A stretch of DNA of 64,000 bases from Nilaparvata lugens (GCF_014356525.2 NC_052507.1:42079295-42143294), one strand, 5' to 3'; numbered from the stretch's first letter, positions 1 through 12,234 are shown. Program-made: numbers and translations. The notes: generated by a model from the letters alone, not told the origin.

Positions 1-1
1 C

Positions 2-721
2 TAAATATCATTAGATTCTACTCCACTGCCCAATCTGGATAATATATTCCACTGGTTCCATAATGCCGAGTATTTTTCTGTGTTGGATTTAAATCAAGCT
101 TATTATCAGATGCCCTTATCTGAGGAAAGTAAGCATTTAACGACTTTTTGTACTCAGAGGAGAACCTATCAGTATACTAGAGTTCCGTTCGGTATAAGTA
201 TAGGTGCACAAGCCTTGACTTCCGTTCAGGATACACTCTTTGAGGATAATATCAAATTCAAATTAGTTTTAAATTATCTTGATGATATAGTAATTTATTC
301 AAAGAACTTTGAATCTCATTTAGTACACATTGAAGTTGTGTTATCAAAATTAAGAGAAGACGGATTTACTGTGAAACCAGAAAGAAACCAGATCGACCCT
401 AACAGGACAAACTCCATCCGAGAATTTTCAAAGCCCAAAAATGCCAAAGCTATAGCCAGATTCATTGGTATGACTGGGTATTATCATAAATATATCCAAA
501 ACTATGCTGAAATCGCAGCTTCATTGAATGATTTGAGGAAGAAAAATGTCAAGTTTGTATGGGAAGATATACATGACAAGGTATTCCAACAATTGAAGTA
601 TGCAATCATGAACCCACCAGTATTGAAAACTGCCGATTTTTCAAAAGAATTTGTATTGCAAGTAGACGGGAGATGCAAAGCTGTAGCAGCTATACTCTCA
701 CAGGAATTGATGGAGTATTAA
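2..721 (+). pseudogene. gypsy reverse transcriptase fragment
   Basis: Reading from position 2 (stop codon at 2-4) this frame gives an RT domain: the palm motif LDLNQAYYQMPL holds the first catalytic Asp, VPFGI follows, and YLDDIVIYS supplies the YxDD catalytic pair near 280-295. A connection segment follows (FIGMTGYYHKYIQNYAEIA). The N-terminal fingers lie outside the window. The frame runs out at 719 because the RNase H region continues in another frame from about 673, so an indel separates them. There is no real start codon: the first codon of the long ORF is GTG inside the palm motif. Confidence 0.85.
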
Positions 722-1506
722 AGACCATTGCTTATGCATCTAAAAAACTAACTCAGCAAGAGTGTAAGTACTCAACTTATGAAATTGAATGTTATGCTGC
801 GATTTTCGGAATTGAAAGATTCAAACTTTACCTTCAACATGCAAAATTCCTATTATTAACCGATAACAGTGCACTATCATGGATTCTACGACAGGACAAA
901 CAAATTGGTCGTTTAGGAAGATGGATACTTAGACTTCTAGCATTCCAATTTGAAGTGTAACATATTCCTGGTTGTTTAAATGTGATCGCGGATTGCTTAT
1001 CCAGGATGTATCAAGATAAGAGTGATATTGAAGAAGAAGAAGAGAATGAACATAAGGAAATTGAAAGTGAAAATGTATTGAATCTCATTAATACATTGAA
1101 AATCACAGATTTTCCACTAGTGTTTACCGACATCAGAACACATCAAGAAAATGATCCTTCCATTTCTGACATAATGAAGAAAATTGCTAATCACCAAGAT
1201 CAGTTTCCTTACAGTATTTCCAACGGAGTATTGGTAATAAAGATTCGAAATCAAGAAAAGTTAAGAATTGTAGTACCCAAACTTCTAGTGCCACTGATAT
1301 TTCGATACTATCATGACAGCATTCTCGGTGCACATCTTGGAATTTCAAAAACTATAAACAAAATCTTTGAACATTATTTTTATTGGACAAATATGAGGAA
1401 AGATATCCAATATTTAGTTAAATCATGTGTCATATGTGGTCAGAGTAAGGCGGCACAACAAACCAACTATGGATTTCTTTCTTCCAAAATAGAGGAAGAA
1501 CCATAA
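673..1506 (+). pseudogene. gypsy RNase H and integrase zinc-binding domain, stop-interrupted
   Basis: The first 95 residues match the Ty3/gypsy RNase H (AYASKKLTQQECKYSTYEIE, then LLTDNSALSWIL). A TAA at 958-960 interrupts the conserved HIPGCLNVIADCLSRM end of the domain. The frame continues to an HHCC integrase zinc finger (H..G.HLGISKT... CVICGQSK, about 1315-1450). TAA at 1504 separates it from the integrase core in the same frame. The frame is offset from the RT frame. Confidence 0.85.
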
Positions 1507-1509
1507 GCA

Positions 1510-2357
1510 ATGTTTCACATCGACACTGTTGGTCCATTGATACGAACGACTCAAGGGAATATGTATATTTTCAGTTGTATTGATGTATTTTCGAAATTTT
1601 GTTGGTTGATTCCACTACGAAAAGCCAATTCTGAAGCGGTGATAAAAACATTGAAGTCAATTTTTATAAATTTTTCAACACCAAGTGTATCATTTCCGAT
1701 AATGCTTCAATATTCACGTCATCAAAATTTAAAAACGTTTGTTTCCAACTTGGGATAAGACATAGTACTACAAGTCCATTTTACCCTAACCCGAATTTAG
1801 CTGAGCGTTTACATAGAAATCTACGCAGTGCACTGATAGCTTTTCATGCTACTAGTCAAAATAAATGGGACGAAAGTGTGACATCATTTCTCCAGCTCGA
1901 ATTTAATTTAGCTAAACATGACAGTACAAATTGCACCCCATTTTCATTGATGTATAGATTCAAGCCAAATCATCCACTGCTGAATGTGTAGCACATCAAC
2001 GAAATCCTTCCAGATAATTTCAATGACGAAACTATGGAAGTTTGGAAAGATGCGAAAGAACATTTGCTAAAAGCCCATAATGGGAGGGAACAAAATTATG
2101 ATAAGACTAGAAAGGAAGTACCATTCCAAACAGGAGACTTGGTTTGGCTCAAAACGCACATTTTTAGTGATGCTGTATAGAAAATCTCTCACAAGTTTAG
2201 TTACCGTTGGGCCGGTCCTTATGTGATAAATCGTTGGCTGACGGAAGTGACAGTAGAATTACTTGATCCGGAAAACGATAGAATTTTACAGATGGCACAT
2301 GTATCCCAAATTAAGAAATACTATCCTCGAGAAAAAGAAGAAGATAAGAACGAATGA
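1510..2357 (+). pseudogene. gypsy integrase core and C-terminal domain, frameshifted
   Basis: HIDTVGP near 1516 carries the first catalytic Asp of the DDE triad. The second (SDNAS, about 1697) and the Glu (NLAERLHR, about 1800) are in a second frame, so the frame shifts near 1690. The spacing of the last two residues (about 34 intervening residues) is as expected for a retroviral-type integrase. Further on, GDLVWLKT and a RWAGPYVI stretch are typical of the gypsy integrase C-terminal region. Stops lie at 1989 and 2178; the natural stop appears to be 2355. Confidence 0.85.
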
Positions 2358-2981
2358 CTGAAGAGAGAATAGAAATGTGAAATGATAAATAGTGGAAAGA
2401 TAGTAATATTCATTATCCTTTATGAAAGCTATGCAAGCCGAAGGCTTATGATGATTGAGTTTCAAAATGGAAAACCACACAAGCAACATTTAGTAATTTC
2501 TTTGCAACGCAGCAGATAATATGTTACTTTACTATTTCTCATTGACCGTGACAATGGAAAGTTCTATCGAAACAATAATCACTGCAGTTGAGAAATAATA
2601 AGTTGATTTGATATGGTGAAGTGAACTATCTATTGAAGTCGAATTTATCTTCCTTCCGATTAGTTTGGTCTAACATAAAATGAATAATTTAGGCTGTATT
2701 ATTATCAATATTCCGACTTATACAATCGGCAATATATGACTCAACAGTCAACTGATACTGTTTATGCTTTTTGTACAATGAGCATTTTGTTCTGTCTTCT
2801 GAAACCATGTTATAAGGAATATTTAAACTGATTAGATAAGATATATAAATAAAAATAAACTTATGGTATTGATTTTACAGTGGAGGTAGTTATGTGAACG
2901 ATTGATATTTTTAACGATTCTTTCTTGCTGATAGTAGTATGGCATTATTGAAGAAAACAATGTGAAATTGTTTACACCATA
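2358..2981. other. gypsy 3' non-coding region, nothing recognised
   Basis: AT-rich sequence between the pol stop and an inserted LINE tail. No long reading frame or clear repeat was seen. It is probably the untranslated or decayed env-equivalent part of the gypsy element, because a purine tract and candidate LTR occur further right. Confidence 0.4.
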
Positions 2982-3240
2982 AAAAAGAGAAAACTCCTGT
3001 ATCTTGGACATCTAATGAGAAGCCACAAATATATAACCCTGCAGAATATAGTTCAAGGAAAAATCAGCGGAAAAAGGAGTGTTGGAAGGCGACGTGTTTC
3101 CTGGCTGAATTTGAGGGATTGGTTTGACTGCAGCAGCAAGGACTTGTTTCGAGCGGCAGTGAATAAGATCCGGATTGCTGTGCTGATAGCGAACCTCCGA
3201 TAGGAGACGCACTAATAGAAGAAGATTGAAGAAGTTTGTG
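2982..3240 (+). mobile_element. LINE 3' tail (endonuclease/RT type), short fragment
   Basis: The frame from 2982 through 3203 encodes the extreme C-terminus of a non-LTR retrotransposon ORF: LLYLGHLMRS, then QNIVQGKISGKRSVGRRR, then LFRAAVNKIRIAVLIANLR and a stop. The same block is present in the longer fragment at 15258-15740 (GRRGPGRRRISWL, VDKIRLAMLVANIR). The stop is followed by a short tail with repeated GAAGAAG, as in the other copy. Inserted in the 3' part of the gypsy element. Confidence 0.75.
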
Positions 3241-3573
3241 ATAATATTGTAGCCATTATGATTAGATGTTAAATAATTCAAAAAATGTTTTTGTACTCCT
3301 TGTATTGAAGTTAATTAGTTAGTTAAGAACAGACGATAATTATCAAGGATCATAATACGTATCATTATTGTATTATCAGTTTCATGATTTCTTTCCTACA
3401 AAGAGTACACCATATAAATTATGAAACATATATGAGATTTATTAGTTCAAATTTGAGATGAAGTACGGTAATAAGTTTGAGTTTTGTTAATAGATAGTAA
3501 TATTTTAGATAATTATTAGAAACCGAGATGTTAGATATAAGATTCCTAAATTTAAGACATGTTTCACATTAAG
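3241..3573. other. AT-rich sequence, nothing recognised
   Basis: No reading frame or repeat recognised. It lies between the LINE tail and the purine tract that may mark the gypsy 3' LTR. Confidence 0.3.
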
Positions 3574-3990
3574 TAAAGAGGGGAATGTAAAACGAATTTT
3601 GATAATATTAATCAAAATTCATTTTCCTTTTCTTTAACTTAACAAATGAGTTTTGACGTTTAGAAATAAAGAAGAAGGAGAAGAACGAAGAGAGCATTTA
3701 TTCATTTTTGCTTATTCATGTGCTGATATGACTCAGCTAAGTCTGGGTGACAGTGCTTGTATTGGTGGAGGGGAGAAATTATTCTCTCCTTGTTCCAGTT
3801 GCAGTGAAACCGCCCTGGGGCTACCATCAACTAACCGATATGTGAATTCTGCCCTACTTATTTTTCATTTGCTAGTATTGTCAGTTTATTTTTGTGTGAA
3901 ACTGTAATTTCTGTAATCGTGAATATGTTACGTAACTTTGTCAAACCCGCTATTGAAGCGGTCCATGTTTAAGGCTACTCAATACACATA
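3574..3990 (+). repeat. Candidate polypurine tract and 3' LTR of the gypsy element
   Basis: AAAGAGGGGAA at about 3576-3586 is a purine run of the kind that primes plus-strand synthesis. It is followed at once by TGTAAAACG, the expected TG start of an LTR. The right limit is a guess (a CA near 3985). No second LTR is in the window to compare with. A small ORF inside (3653-3907) looks accidental. Confidence 0.35.
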
Positions 3991-4388
3991 ATCATTATTG
4001 GAAGACAAAAGACGCTAGGTGCATCATATGAGGAACAGATTAATTTATTGAGTGAATATGGAGGATTTAAGACAATCGCCAAGCTGTGTTTTTTTTTTTT
4101 TTAATCGTCAAACATCTTCACTAAATAATCTTCACTAATCATCATCGCTAATCTTCGCAACATAACTCGGTACCGAGGTAATGTGATCGATCAATTAATA
4201 TTTTCCTGTCATTGAAAATCATGAAAGATTTTATTAAATGAATATGGCCCCATCGTCAATTTAGAATAATTTCATGGTCATGTATATAATATTTTGTGAA
4301 ACGGTAATTTTTCTTGAATAATGAACTATTTCAGAACATTCATTCTATTTGTTTGAATTTTTCCTGGTTTCATCCCAACATTTTGTAA

Positions 4389-4389
<1 letters not shown>
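3991..4389. other. AT-rich sequence, nothing recognised
   Basis: Contains a 15-base T run near 4090 and short repeats of the kind CTTCACTAA/CATCGCTAATC at 4110-4160. No gene seen. Confidence 0.3.
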
Positions 4390-4456
<67 letters not shown>

Positions 4457-4457
4457 T
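4390..4457. repeat. (AT)n microsatellite
   Basis: About 68 bases of nearly uninterrupted TA dinucleotides with two short breaks. The 68-residue ORF that crosses it is a low-complexity artefact. Confidence 0.95.
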
Positions 4458-6780
4458 TAAATCGTTGTCTTAACAAAAACATTTTTAATTTCAAAATTCC
4501 TTTCAAAAAGAAAAACGACAACGATTTCACACTCAATCTAAAGAGTCTCTGGTAGATTTTAATCACCTTGAAAATTGGTTCCATTCCTATGTGAAAATCA
4601 ACATCTGGGTCATCTCACTAACCACACTCAATTCAAGAAATCATGCGTGCATCATACTACGCGAAAAATAATTCCCCAAAAGAACATAATAATAACATGC
4701 TGTAACACTAATCTTGTTTCACTACTGAATTGCCACACTTGGACACAACATTGGTTACTAAAATTTGGTCTTTCTATCGTTACCTCACCCATGATTCCAA
4801 TCCGGACCAATTCCAGTGGTATACAGCTATTATTTTGGTATCCCCTCTCTACTGAAGTGTGGAACGTTGTGCCAAAGTGGCAGTTGAGTGGTGGAGCAGG
4901 ATTGTTAGAGCAGTAAGACACATGACCGGCGAAGCGGCGCTGCGGACAGCGGACAATGGCCTCTAACTTAGTTTATCTGAGAAAGTTGGGTGCGATTCAC
5001 CGAATAGTTCGGCCCACAATTGCAGCAGCATCCTGAAACGCCTCACAGCTTTGCATCACGATCAAGGCTTCCATTCAAAGCCGAGACCTCTTTTTCCGCA
5101 AAAGGAAACTTGCTCCAACTTACAAGTCCATCATCCCAGCCATCGATCACATCAACCTCTCTCCTTCCATCACCCACGTTCTCCATCTACTCTGTTCTCG
5201 GTGTGAATCTTCAAACAATCGAAATATACCGTTCCTTCAGGTTCATCCTCCAAAACTCTGTTTCCTACATCATGAGTAAACCTGAGATCAACTTTGAATT
5301 TGATGAAACTATTCTCTCACATTCTATGTAGTTTTCATGAAAATTATTGGCAGCAGGGAGGATCAGATTATATTGGGTCTTACTCAATGCCATCTCATTC
5401 TTATCAGAATCTCACAATTATTCATGTATGTTCCAAATCACAAGCATTATATTATTAATGAAATGGGATTCCAACATATCTTTTATAGAAGGATATTAGT
5501 ATCAGTATTTTGTATATTTCGTTAGGAAGCTTATTTTAACAATGAATGATTATTCCACAATATTATTGGCAACAGTAGGCTACTTCTAATACTAGGTAGG
5601 CCTATCCTCATACAGGAAGGAGTAGAATAGGCCAAATTGGAAAGTGGGCTACTCTCCAAACAAGAAAAAATGTCCTACCGATTACTTAATATTCGGAACC
5701 GATTGTTGTTGTGTTATTCAAGAAAGAGTTCGTAACAAATAAAAAATAAAATATGAATTGAGGAGCCTAGTCAACGCGAATTTAACTTCAACCAGTAGCT
5801 TCAAAAAACTTCTCGAAACAATTAAAACTTTCTAAATTCCCCCCTCCCCAGTTTCATTCAATTCAACAGACTTGATTACAACACTGAAATACCTTTTTGA
5901 AAGATATTAAGAAGCGTGCTTCCTTTATAAAAGGGCACGATAATAGCGGACTTTTATAATTATACTCTCCAGTAATAATTACAGAGTCTCAGACAACGAA
6001 CCTATTGAGATGCAAGCCTTTTAGAGGGCTCATCACGAGTTCATATTCGAAACTTGTCTATTCATGGAATATTAAATACTCCATCCAATAGTATTTAATT
6101 GACAAGAATACGTCAAATTGAAAAATAAAAGAGATGTTATTTCAGTTTTTCAGTCTATTCACTTTGTATCACTTAAGTAATATCCATTGAATTAAGAACT
6201 CTTCCCTGATGTCAGTTTTGCACAAAAAAAGTAGTTACAAGCATAAAAATAGAGATAGGAAATTAATTGAAATAATATAATTCTCATTGCAAAACTGAAT
6301 ATGTTGGGAAATTAGAGCAGAAATATCTTCAATATGCCAAGCTCGTTGATGTCGCTGTGACAACGTGCGTGATAGTATAATAATATGAAGATCTCTGTTT
6401 CAACCCTAGCCGGAGTGAAATTTTTTCTACAAATTTTCAAATTTTTCGAAGATCCCCTTCCATTTGCGATTTTTACCCAGCAGCACATGTTACTCGTTAT
6501 GTAATGGCAATATCAAAGCGAACACTTCATTGACTCATATCAATAAAAATCGTATTATAATGAGATCACATTGGAGTTTAAGGATTGAGTGAAAGCACAC
6601 ATGAAAAAAGCTCAGAGAAAGAAGCTAATTTCTCTCTCAGATCATCCACGTTCGGTGTCATCGCAAAACTGAAATGGACTTAACGTTTTTCTGCAACATG
6701 TGTCTCCTTGTCCAACATCTCTTACATCGCTTACATTATTGTGCGCCTAAAAAACTTTCCCATTCCCTCTGTTACACTAA
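4458..6780. other. Long stretch without a recognised gene or element
   Basis: Several short ORFs (60-113 codons, for example 4575-4916 on plus and 4652-4921 on minus) overlap each other on opposite strands and show no domain. The composition is AT-rich except for a short GC-richer patch near 4920-5110. It is probably intronic or old repeat sequence. Confidence 0.3.
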
Positions 6781-6990
6781 GCAGCAGCAGCAGCCGCTTC
6801 TGTGTCTGACTGTTACATCACAAAGTTTCTAGCTCGACGGTCCGGAATGGTCGACGGTTCGCTCCCAAAACGAATGCTCAACATCAGTATGAATAATCGC
6901 CGGACCGACTTACACATGCCGTTCCCGAATTACGCGGGAAAACATTGGGAAGAAGCGTTCGTTGTCTAGCGGGCGGAAATTTCATCACAG
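6781..6990. other. GC/CpG-richer patch, function unknown
   Basis: A sharp local rise in GC and CpG (CAGCAGCAGCAGCCGC at 6783, then many CG dinucleotides to about 6980) in otherwise AT-rich DNA. A 31-codon frame starting at an ATG near 6879 runs across it, but no domain is recognised. It could be an exon, a promoter patch or part of a younger repeat. Confidence 0.25.
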
Positions 6991-7082
6991 AGCGACATAC
7001 TCGTGTCTAACTTTGTTTCACAGGTTACTTGGAACCATTCTCATGACTGACGAATGAAAGTACCACATTCATGTGAAATATA

Positions 7083-7113
7083 TTTACTAGTAGTTCTGCG
7101 AACAGTAGACCTC
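7083..7113 (+). repeat. Dispersed 30-bp motif, copy 1
   Basis: ACTAGTAGTTCTGCGAACAG and the following TAGACCTCGC recur with one change near 22850-22880. This is probably the edge of a dispersed repeat; the sequences on the right are not alike, so only the edge is shared. Confidence 0.45.
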
Positions 7114-7596
7114 GCTCATGAATACAACTCTCAATCTAATGAGAAGGGCCATTGAGTACAGTATATTATTGTGAAGATTTAGCCATGTCATCCATTATTT
7201 TCTCAATTGAAAGTGCTAGAGACACTATTTGCAGGGACACAGGACTCATCAAGGAGGTACCTTTATATCGTCTCCATTTTCACAATATAAACAAACATAT
7301 ATTACAACTTTTCTTTATTCTTTATTATTCTTTATTTATTCTTTTTACAATGGAGCACAGATCGGGAGAGAAAAACTAAGAATACCTTGTACTATTTCTC
7401 TCCCAAATTTAGGTAGCATTAAAAGTCCAAAATGAGGTTATGTCTTCTAGATTTCCATAAAATTTTCAGTCCAAAAATATTCATACAAACCATTCTTTTG
7501 AATTTAGATTTTCCAAATACCAAAATAATTAATAATAATTCTAATAATTAATTATAAGAAATTGGTCAACTGACGGAAAAATGGAATATGCAGTTA
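7114..7596. other. Unannotated AT-rich sequence
   Basis: Overlapping short ORFs at 7152-7435 show no domain. Low-complexity TTCTTTATT runs lie at 7310-7345. Nothing else recognised. Confidence 0.3.
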
Positions 7597-9728
7597 GTCC
7601 AGTCACTATATACATTGGTGCATGCAATTCATATTGAAGTTCTGATTTTCCAATATATCATTTGTCCAGAACCAATTTCTCCACGTAAAATTTCCTTGCG
7701 CTATATACAGAATGGCCCAAAAACCTCGTATTTTCGGCTCATTTTCCAGTTTTCAGCTAATTCTGCCAAATCTCGTAGTCGGACAAAAAATTCGCTCTCG
7801 CTTCTTTTTTAGATTATAAAATTTTGAATGAAATGAAATCATTCGGAGCTCTCTATCTCCGATGAGTACTGAGTTATGATTTTTCAAAACTGAGTGAAAT
7901 TTGAAGAAAAAAAAAATTTTGATGAATTTTAGTTTTTGATCAACAATATCTTCCGATTGTTACCATTTAGATGTATAATCCAAAATCCCTCTGGGCATAT
8001 TTTTGTGCTCTACAATCTGAGATCAGGTAGAGCGCTCTATCTCATATAGATTTCCAGGTACACCTGACAACAATGATCATTGTATTGTGAAAAGCACCTT
8101 ATTTCCAGCTTAAACCATCATCACCAACTACATTGTCCTCACATTGATATTTCGCACAATGACATGAGTTCATGAGATTATGTTCTATGAGAGTCACCCG
8201 TTAGATGCACTTCATTTCAGTATTTGCTAGTGGAGAGGCGCGCTTAAGGACACCTCAAGGATCGAATTTCAAACACTTATAACTTTTCACACAATGGTCA
8301 GATTTCATCGTACTACACTTTATTCTTTTCGGCTCGTCAAGGCGGTCCAAAATAATGTATCATAAGTCAAATTCGGTCGAGAAATGGGAAATTTATTGTT
8401 GAGTGTACTTAAACCCATATTCCAACACACAAAAAATGGCCAATTTCTATATTTATTCAAAGCTGCATGTCTTGTGATAAAATTTCCAAATCTAGTGAGG
8501 ATGTGAAAATTGTCCCCCTCTACCCATTCCAATAAAATAATACTCTTGATTCCAATACAATTCAATACAATAATGTATGTATTACAATAATTTTGGATTT
8601 ATCAAATTAATTAATTTTAAAATACAAATCCAAACCAAAATCTTCCTTCACAATCACAAAAAATATTAAAATATTTCACTTAAATCCACAAATTATAATC
8701 ATGTTAAAATTCTAAACATGATAAAATTATTATTAAAATTGAACATTTTATATTATTCCATGAATCGTTCACAGCGGATGAAAGAAAAAAATCTATTGTA
8801 CATTTCAAGACCTAGTTATGATTTTTATAGTAAGGGGTTACCGAGATACATAGCTTTGAATATAGAAATTGGCCATTTTTTGTATATTGGAATAGGGGCT
8901 TAAGTACACTCAACAATATATTTTCCATTTTACAACCGAATTTGAATTATGATGCATGATTTTGAACCGCCTTGACGAGCCGAGAAGAACAAAGTGTAGT
9001 ACGATGAAATCTGAGCATTGTGTGAATAGTTATAATTGTTTGAAATTCGATCCTTGAGGTGTCCTTAAGCGCGCCTCTCCACTAGCAAATACTGAAATGA
9101 AGTGCATCTAACGGGTGACTCTCATAGAACATAATCTCATGAACTCATGTCATTGTGCGAGATATCAATGTGAGGACAATGTAGTTGGTGATGATGGTTG
9201 AAGCTGGAAATTAGGTGCTTTTCACAATACAATGAGCATTGTTGTCAGGTGTACCTGGAAATCTTTATGAGATAGAGCGCTCTACCTGATCTCAGATTGT
9301 AGAGCACAAAAATATGCCCAGAGGGATTTTGGATTATACATCTAAATGGTAACAATCGGAAGATATTGTTGATCAAAAACTAAAATACATCAAAATTGAT
9401 TTTTCCTTCAAATTTCACTCATTTTTGAAAAATCAAAACTCAGTACTCATTGGAGATAGAGAGTTCCGAATGATCTCATTTCATTCAGAATTTTATAATC
9501 TAGAAAAGAGGCTGGAGCAAATTTTGTCCGATTACGAGATTTGGCAGAAATAGCTGAAAACTGGAAAATGAGCCGAAAATACGAGGTTTTTGGGCCACTC
9601 TATATATAGCACAAGGAAATTCTGCATGAAGAAATTGGTTCTGGGCATCTCTCATGTACCCAAATAATATATTAGAGAATCAGAACTACAATATAAATTG
9701 CAATTTTTTATGTCTATATTGACTGGAC
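7597..9728. mobile_element. Large foldback (inverted-repeat) element, copy 1
   Basis: Two arms of roughly 0.95 kb (about 7597-8560 and 8760-9728) are reverse complements of each other with scattered mismatches, around a loop of about 200 bases. For example, the block with ACCTCGTATTTTCGGCTCAT near 7725 returns reversed near 9570. The ends read GTCCAGTCA and TGACTGGAC, each flanked by TA (7595-7596 and 9729-9730), so a TA target duplication is possible. It encodes no protein longer than about 80 residues. A second copy of the same structure is at 54714-56833. It is likely a non-autonomous DNA transposon of foldback/MITE type. Confidence 0.85.
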
Positions 9729-9730
9729 TA

Positions 9731-10359
9731 AGTAGGCAATTTAGATGATGAATCGTCTCACAGACGATGGTGAGATGGAAAATGATTCTAAATAAGATGG
9801 GTTTATTGGTGACAATGACAGGAGGTTGCTAATGATGTTTTTCATGGAAAGTGAATTCAATGTTATGGTTTGTTATGCCTATGCAGCATGTTAATGCTCA
9901 CAAATCGGTTTCCGATCTCATACCAAAAGGAAAACAAAAGACTTGACCCTGTAGAGCGACACAAAAATGCATACAATAATTATTGTACCTGATAAACTGA
10001 AAATTCAGTTAGAAATAACTTGAATAATAACTGATAGTTATGAATAAAAGAGGTTGGAGATTGAAGAAATGTTTATGATGTTAAATATTGTCTACAACTA
10101 AAATAGTTGTTGATTTATTAGTTGATTCCTTTTCATGGCGAATTTTGTGGAATATTGAGCGGGCTTAAGAGTCGCCCTCGACTTTATCCATTGGCAATTA
10201 ATATTTCTCGTTGACAGTTATCAAATTAGCAGTGATCATGTTATTTTTGCTTTATTTGCTTGATGCAATTGAAAATAGAATTCCAAATCAAGTCTATTTG
10301 GGATTGGTTGACTCCATGGATCTCTTGCTTATTCTGGAATTTCTGGCATAGCCTATCGC
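9731..10359. other. Unannotated AT-rich sequence
   Basis: No ORF above 60 codons and no repeat recognised. Confidence 0.3.
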
Positions 10360-10562
10360 TTAAGCTGGTTTACACCAAAGGCGCAAATACATAGATTCAC
10401 TACATCTGAAAATAAATCTTTCTCTAAACGCAGAGTAGTTATTGGCAAAATGTTGATAGCTTAATCCTTATGGATTCTATTGGATTGAACGGAACTTGAC
10501 TAACACATATGTTCATCAAATGTACACATTTTGCTAATAACTTTGGTGTAAACGCAGCTTTA
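10360..10562. mobile_element. 197-bp MITE with TTA target duplication
   Basis: The terminal inverted repeats are AGCTGGTTTACACCAAAG (10363-10380) and CTTTGGTGTAAACGCAGCT (10541-10559). The interior is also palindromic (GTTATTGGCAAAATG against CATTTTGCTAATAAC). TTA occurs directly outside both ends (10360-10362, 10560-10562), matching the 3-bp duplication made by PIF/Harbinger transposases. There is no coding capacity. Confidence 0.75.
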
Positions 10563-11151
10563 CTCTTCGTTTCACTTATTCAAAAGTGTAAAAGCAGCCA
10601 ATCCACTGATTCTTTCTCCCATGGAAGTCCATTTATGTATAAGAGTCCATTCATAATAATTAGTCTAACATTTAATGTGGCTGATTTCTCATGTCCTAAA
10701 CTTTACTACCAGAAATATTGAAGTAGGAATTTTTAAGTGGACATTTTAATGTTAATTTGAATAATTCTGAACATAGTTTATTCAACCACTTTGATTATTG
10801 ATAATAATTATTGACATTTGATACCATTATATGATTCCTTTCTTTAATCTTAGCTTGAAACCAAAAGCTTAGGGATGAAAATTTGAATGTAAATTAACAT
10901 GTAACTTAATTTAATTTCTATCTAAATTGAGAACTTTAGTATTTACTTGTGATTCATTGATATAAATATTAATAGGTCTGTCTTGTGTCATGTGATGACA
11001 TCTATATCGGGGACCGAGCTTAGCTCTGTATATTACAGATTATATTACTAATTATAATATAATTCATAGTTCATACAGAAATGTTCTATCTAATCACAGT
11101 AAATTGAGATTAATTTCCAGAGGAATGCAAAAATTTCCCTCACAAAGGCAC
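10563..11151. other. Unannotated AT-rich sequence
   Basis: Nothing beyond short AT-rich palindromes was recognised. Confidence 0.3.
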
Positions 11152-11281
11152 GGTTGCACAAAAGCCTGTTGGATTTTAATCCTGATTAATTTCACGTGAA
11201 CCAAATCAGAGAAGACCATTTCAAAAAGATGAATCTACTGGAATTTATCAGGATTGTAAATAGTCCGGCTTTTATGCAACT
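11152..11281. mobile_element. Short palindromic MITE, copy 1
   Basis: The ends GGTTGCACAAAAGCC (11152) and GGCTTTTATGCAACT (to 11281) are inverted repeats. The interior (TTTTAATCCTGATTAATTTC... and ...AATTTATCAGGATTGTAAAT) also pairs. A related copy is 0.5 kb to the right. Confidence 0.65.
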
Positions 11282-11449
11282 GGCACTAAGTACCTGATTG
11301 AATGATAACAAAAGTTCAACAGCTGAGTCATAATTTTGACACAGTCCCACACACATGAACTCGCTCACTCACTTCCATCATCAACAGACGACGAAATAAT
11401 TATTATCAGCTGTTTTTCCAAGGATGAATAATAATTATCCTTTCAATGT

Positions 11450-11643
11450 CCTTCAGCGAATTTTCCCAGGGATGAGACCTAGTGCAATCGAATTTGTATA
11501 TCATAATCCTACTTTGCTCTAAATTTCATGAGAATCATTAGAGCCGTTTTCGAGATCCGGTGAAATACAAACATATAAACATCTAAATATCTAAACATCC
11601 AAACATCTGAACATATAAACAGAAATTGCTCGTTTAATAATAT
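11450..11643 (+). repeat. Dispersed SINE/LINE-like 3' repeat, copy 1
   Basis: Contains ATTAGAGCCGTTTTCGAGAT, a run of AAACATATAAACATC-type repeats, and AGAAATTGCTCGTTTAATA at the end. The same order (GAGGCGTTTTCGAGATCCGT, then AAACAGAAATTGTTCGCTTA) recurs at 12330-12415, so this is a dispersed element rather than unique sequence. No protein is encoded. Confidence 0.6.
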
Positions 11644-11733
11644 AGGATGAAAGGGAATAGGACCAGCTGATGGAATATTATGTTTTTTTCAATATAGTTT
11701 TTAGCTGATTTTGAAACATGAAAATATCAGGTC

Positions 11734-11877
11734 CAGTAGCTCAAAAGCCTGTTCAATTTCAATCATGATTAAATTTCATCAGAACTAATCAGAGCAGGGT
11801 TTTTTTATAGAAGGCTTCTCCGATTGGTTCTCGTGGTATTTAGTCCGGGTTAGGAATTAACAGACAGCACAACTGGC
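11734..11877. mobile_element. Short palindromic MITE, copy 2 (diverged)
   Basis: Related to 11152-11281: CAAAAGCCTGTTCAATTTCA at the left and a reversed arm (CTCCGATTGGTTCTCGTGG, then TCCGGGTTAGGAATTAACAG) at the right. The termini are less well conserved (CCAGTAGCTC / ACAACTGG). Confidence 0.5.
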
Positions 11878-12234
11878 TCTCTCAATGACATGGCTGTGTA
11901 GAAACATAGAGCAACAGAGGAACCATTACAACAGAACCTGAAGAAATTAGTCGCATTTCTATCACCTCACAATAAACATCAATTCAACTACCATATGTTT
12001 GGAGAGATCGATTTTAAATTTATTTTGCTATCATCCGGTCACTTTCTGTACCTATTCTTCCAGATGTTCCATGAATACTGCAATGTTTTAGAATAAGATC
12101 GCTAAATTTGGTAACTCAACTACAGCTATTATAAGCAATAATCTTTTTCACTTGCTCACACTTTCTTTCTCATGTTTTCAACAGAGTATGGAAACTTCTT
12201 TTGATCAGCTGCTACTTGAGGGACCAATGATCCT

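Larger units (their letters stand above)
2..2357 (+). mobile_element. Ty3/gypsy LTR retrotransposon, pol region, 5' truncated by window edge
   Basis: Reverse transcriptase, RNase H, integrase zinc finger and integrase core follow each other on the plus strand in the Ty3/gypsy order. The element enters from the left edge, so gag, protease and the 5' LTR are outside the window. It is dead: there is a frame change near 680-720, in-frame stops at 958, 1504, 1989 and 2178, and another frame change near 1690. The coding part ends at a stop at 2355-2357. A purine tract and possible 3' LTR follow about 1.2 kb downstream. Confidence 0.9.

Noticed and set aside
3653..3907. 84-codon ORF with Cys-rich middle
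   Set aside because: Lies within a candidate LTR and shows no domain.
4575..4921. Opposed ORFs of 113 and 89 codons
   Set aside because: They overlap on opposite strands, have no domain and no initiation or splice context.
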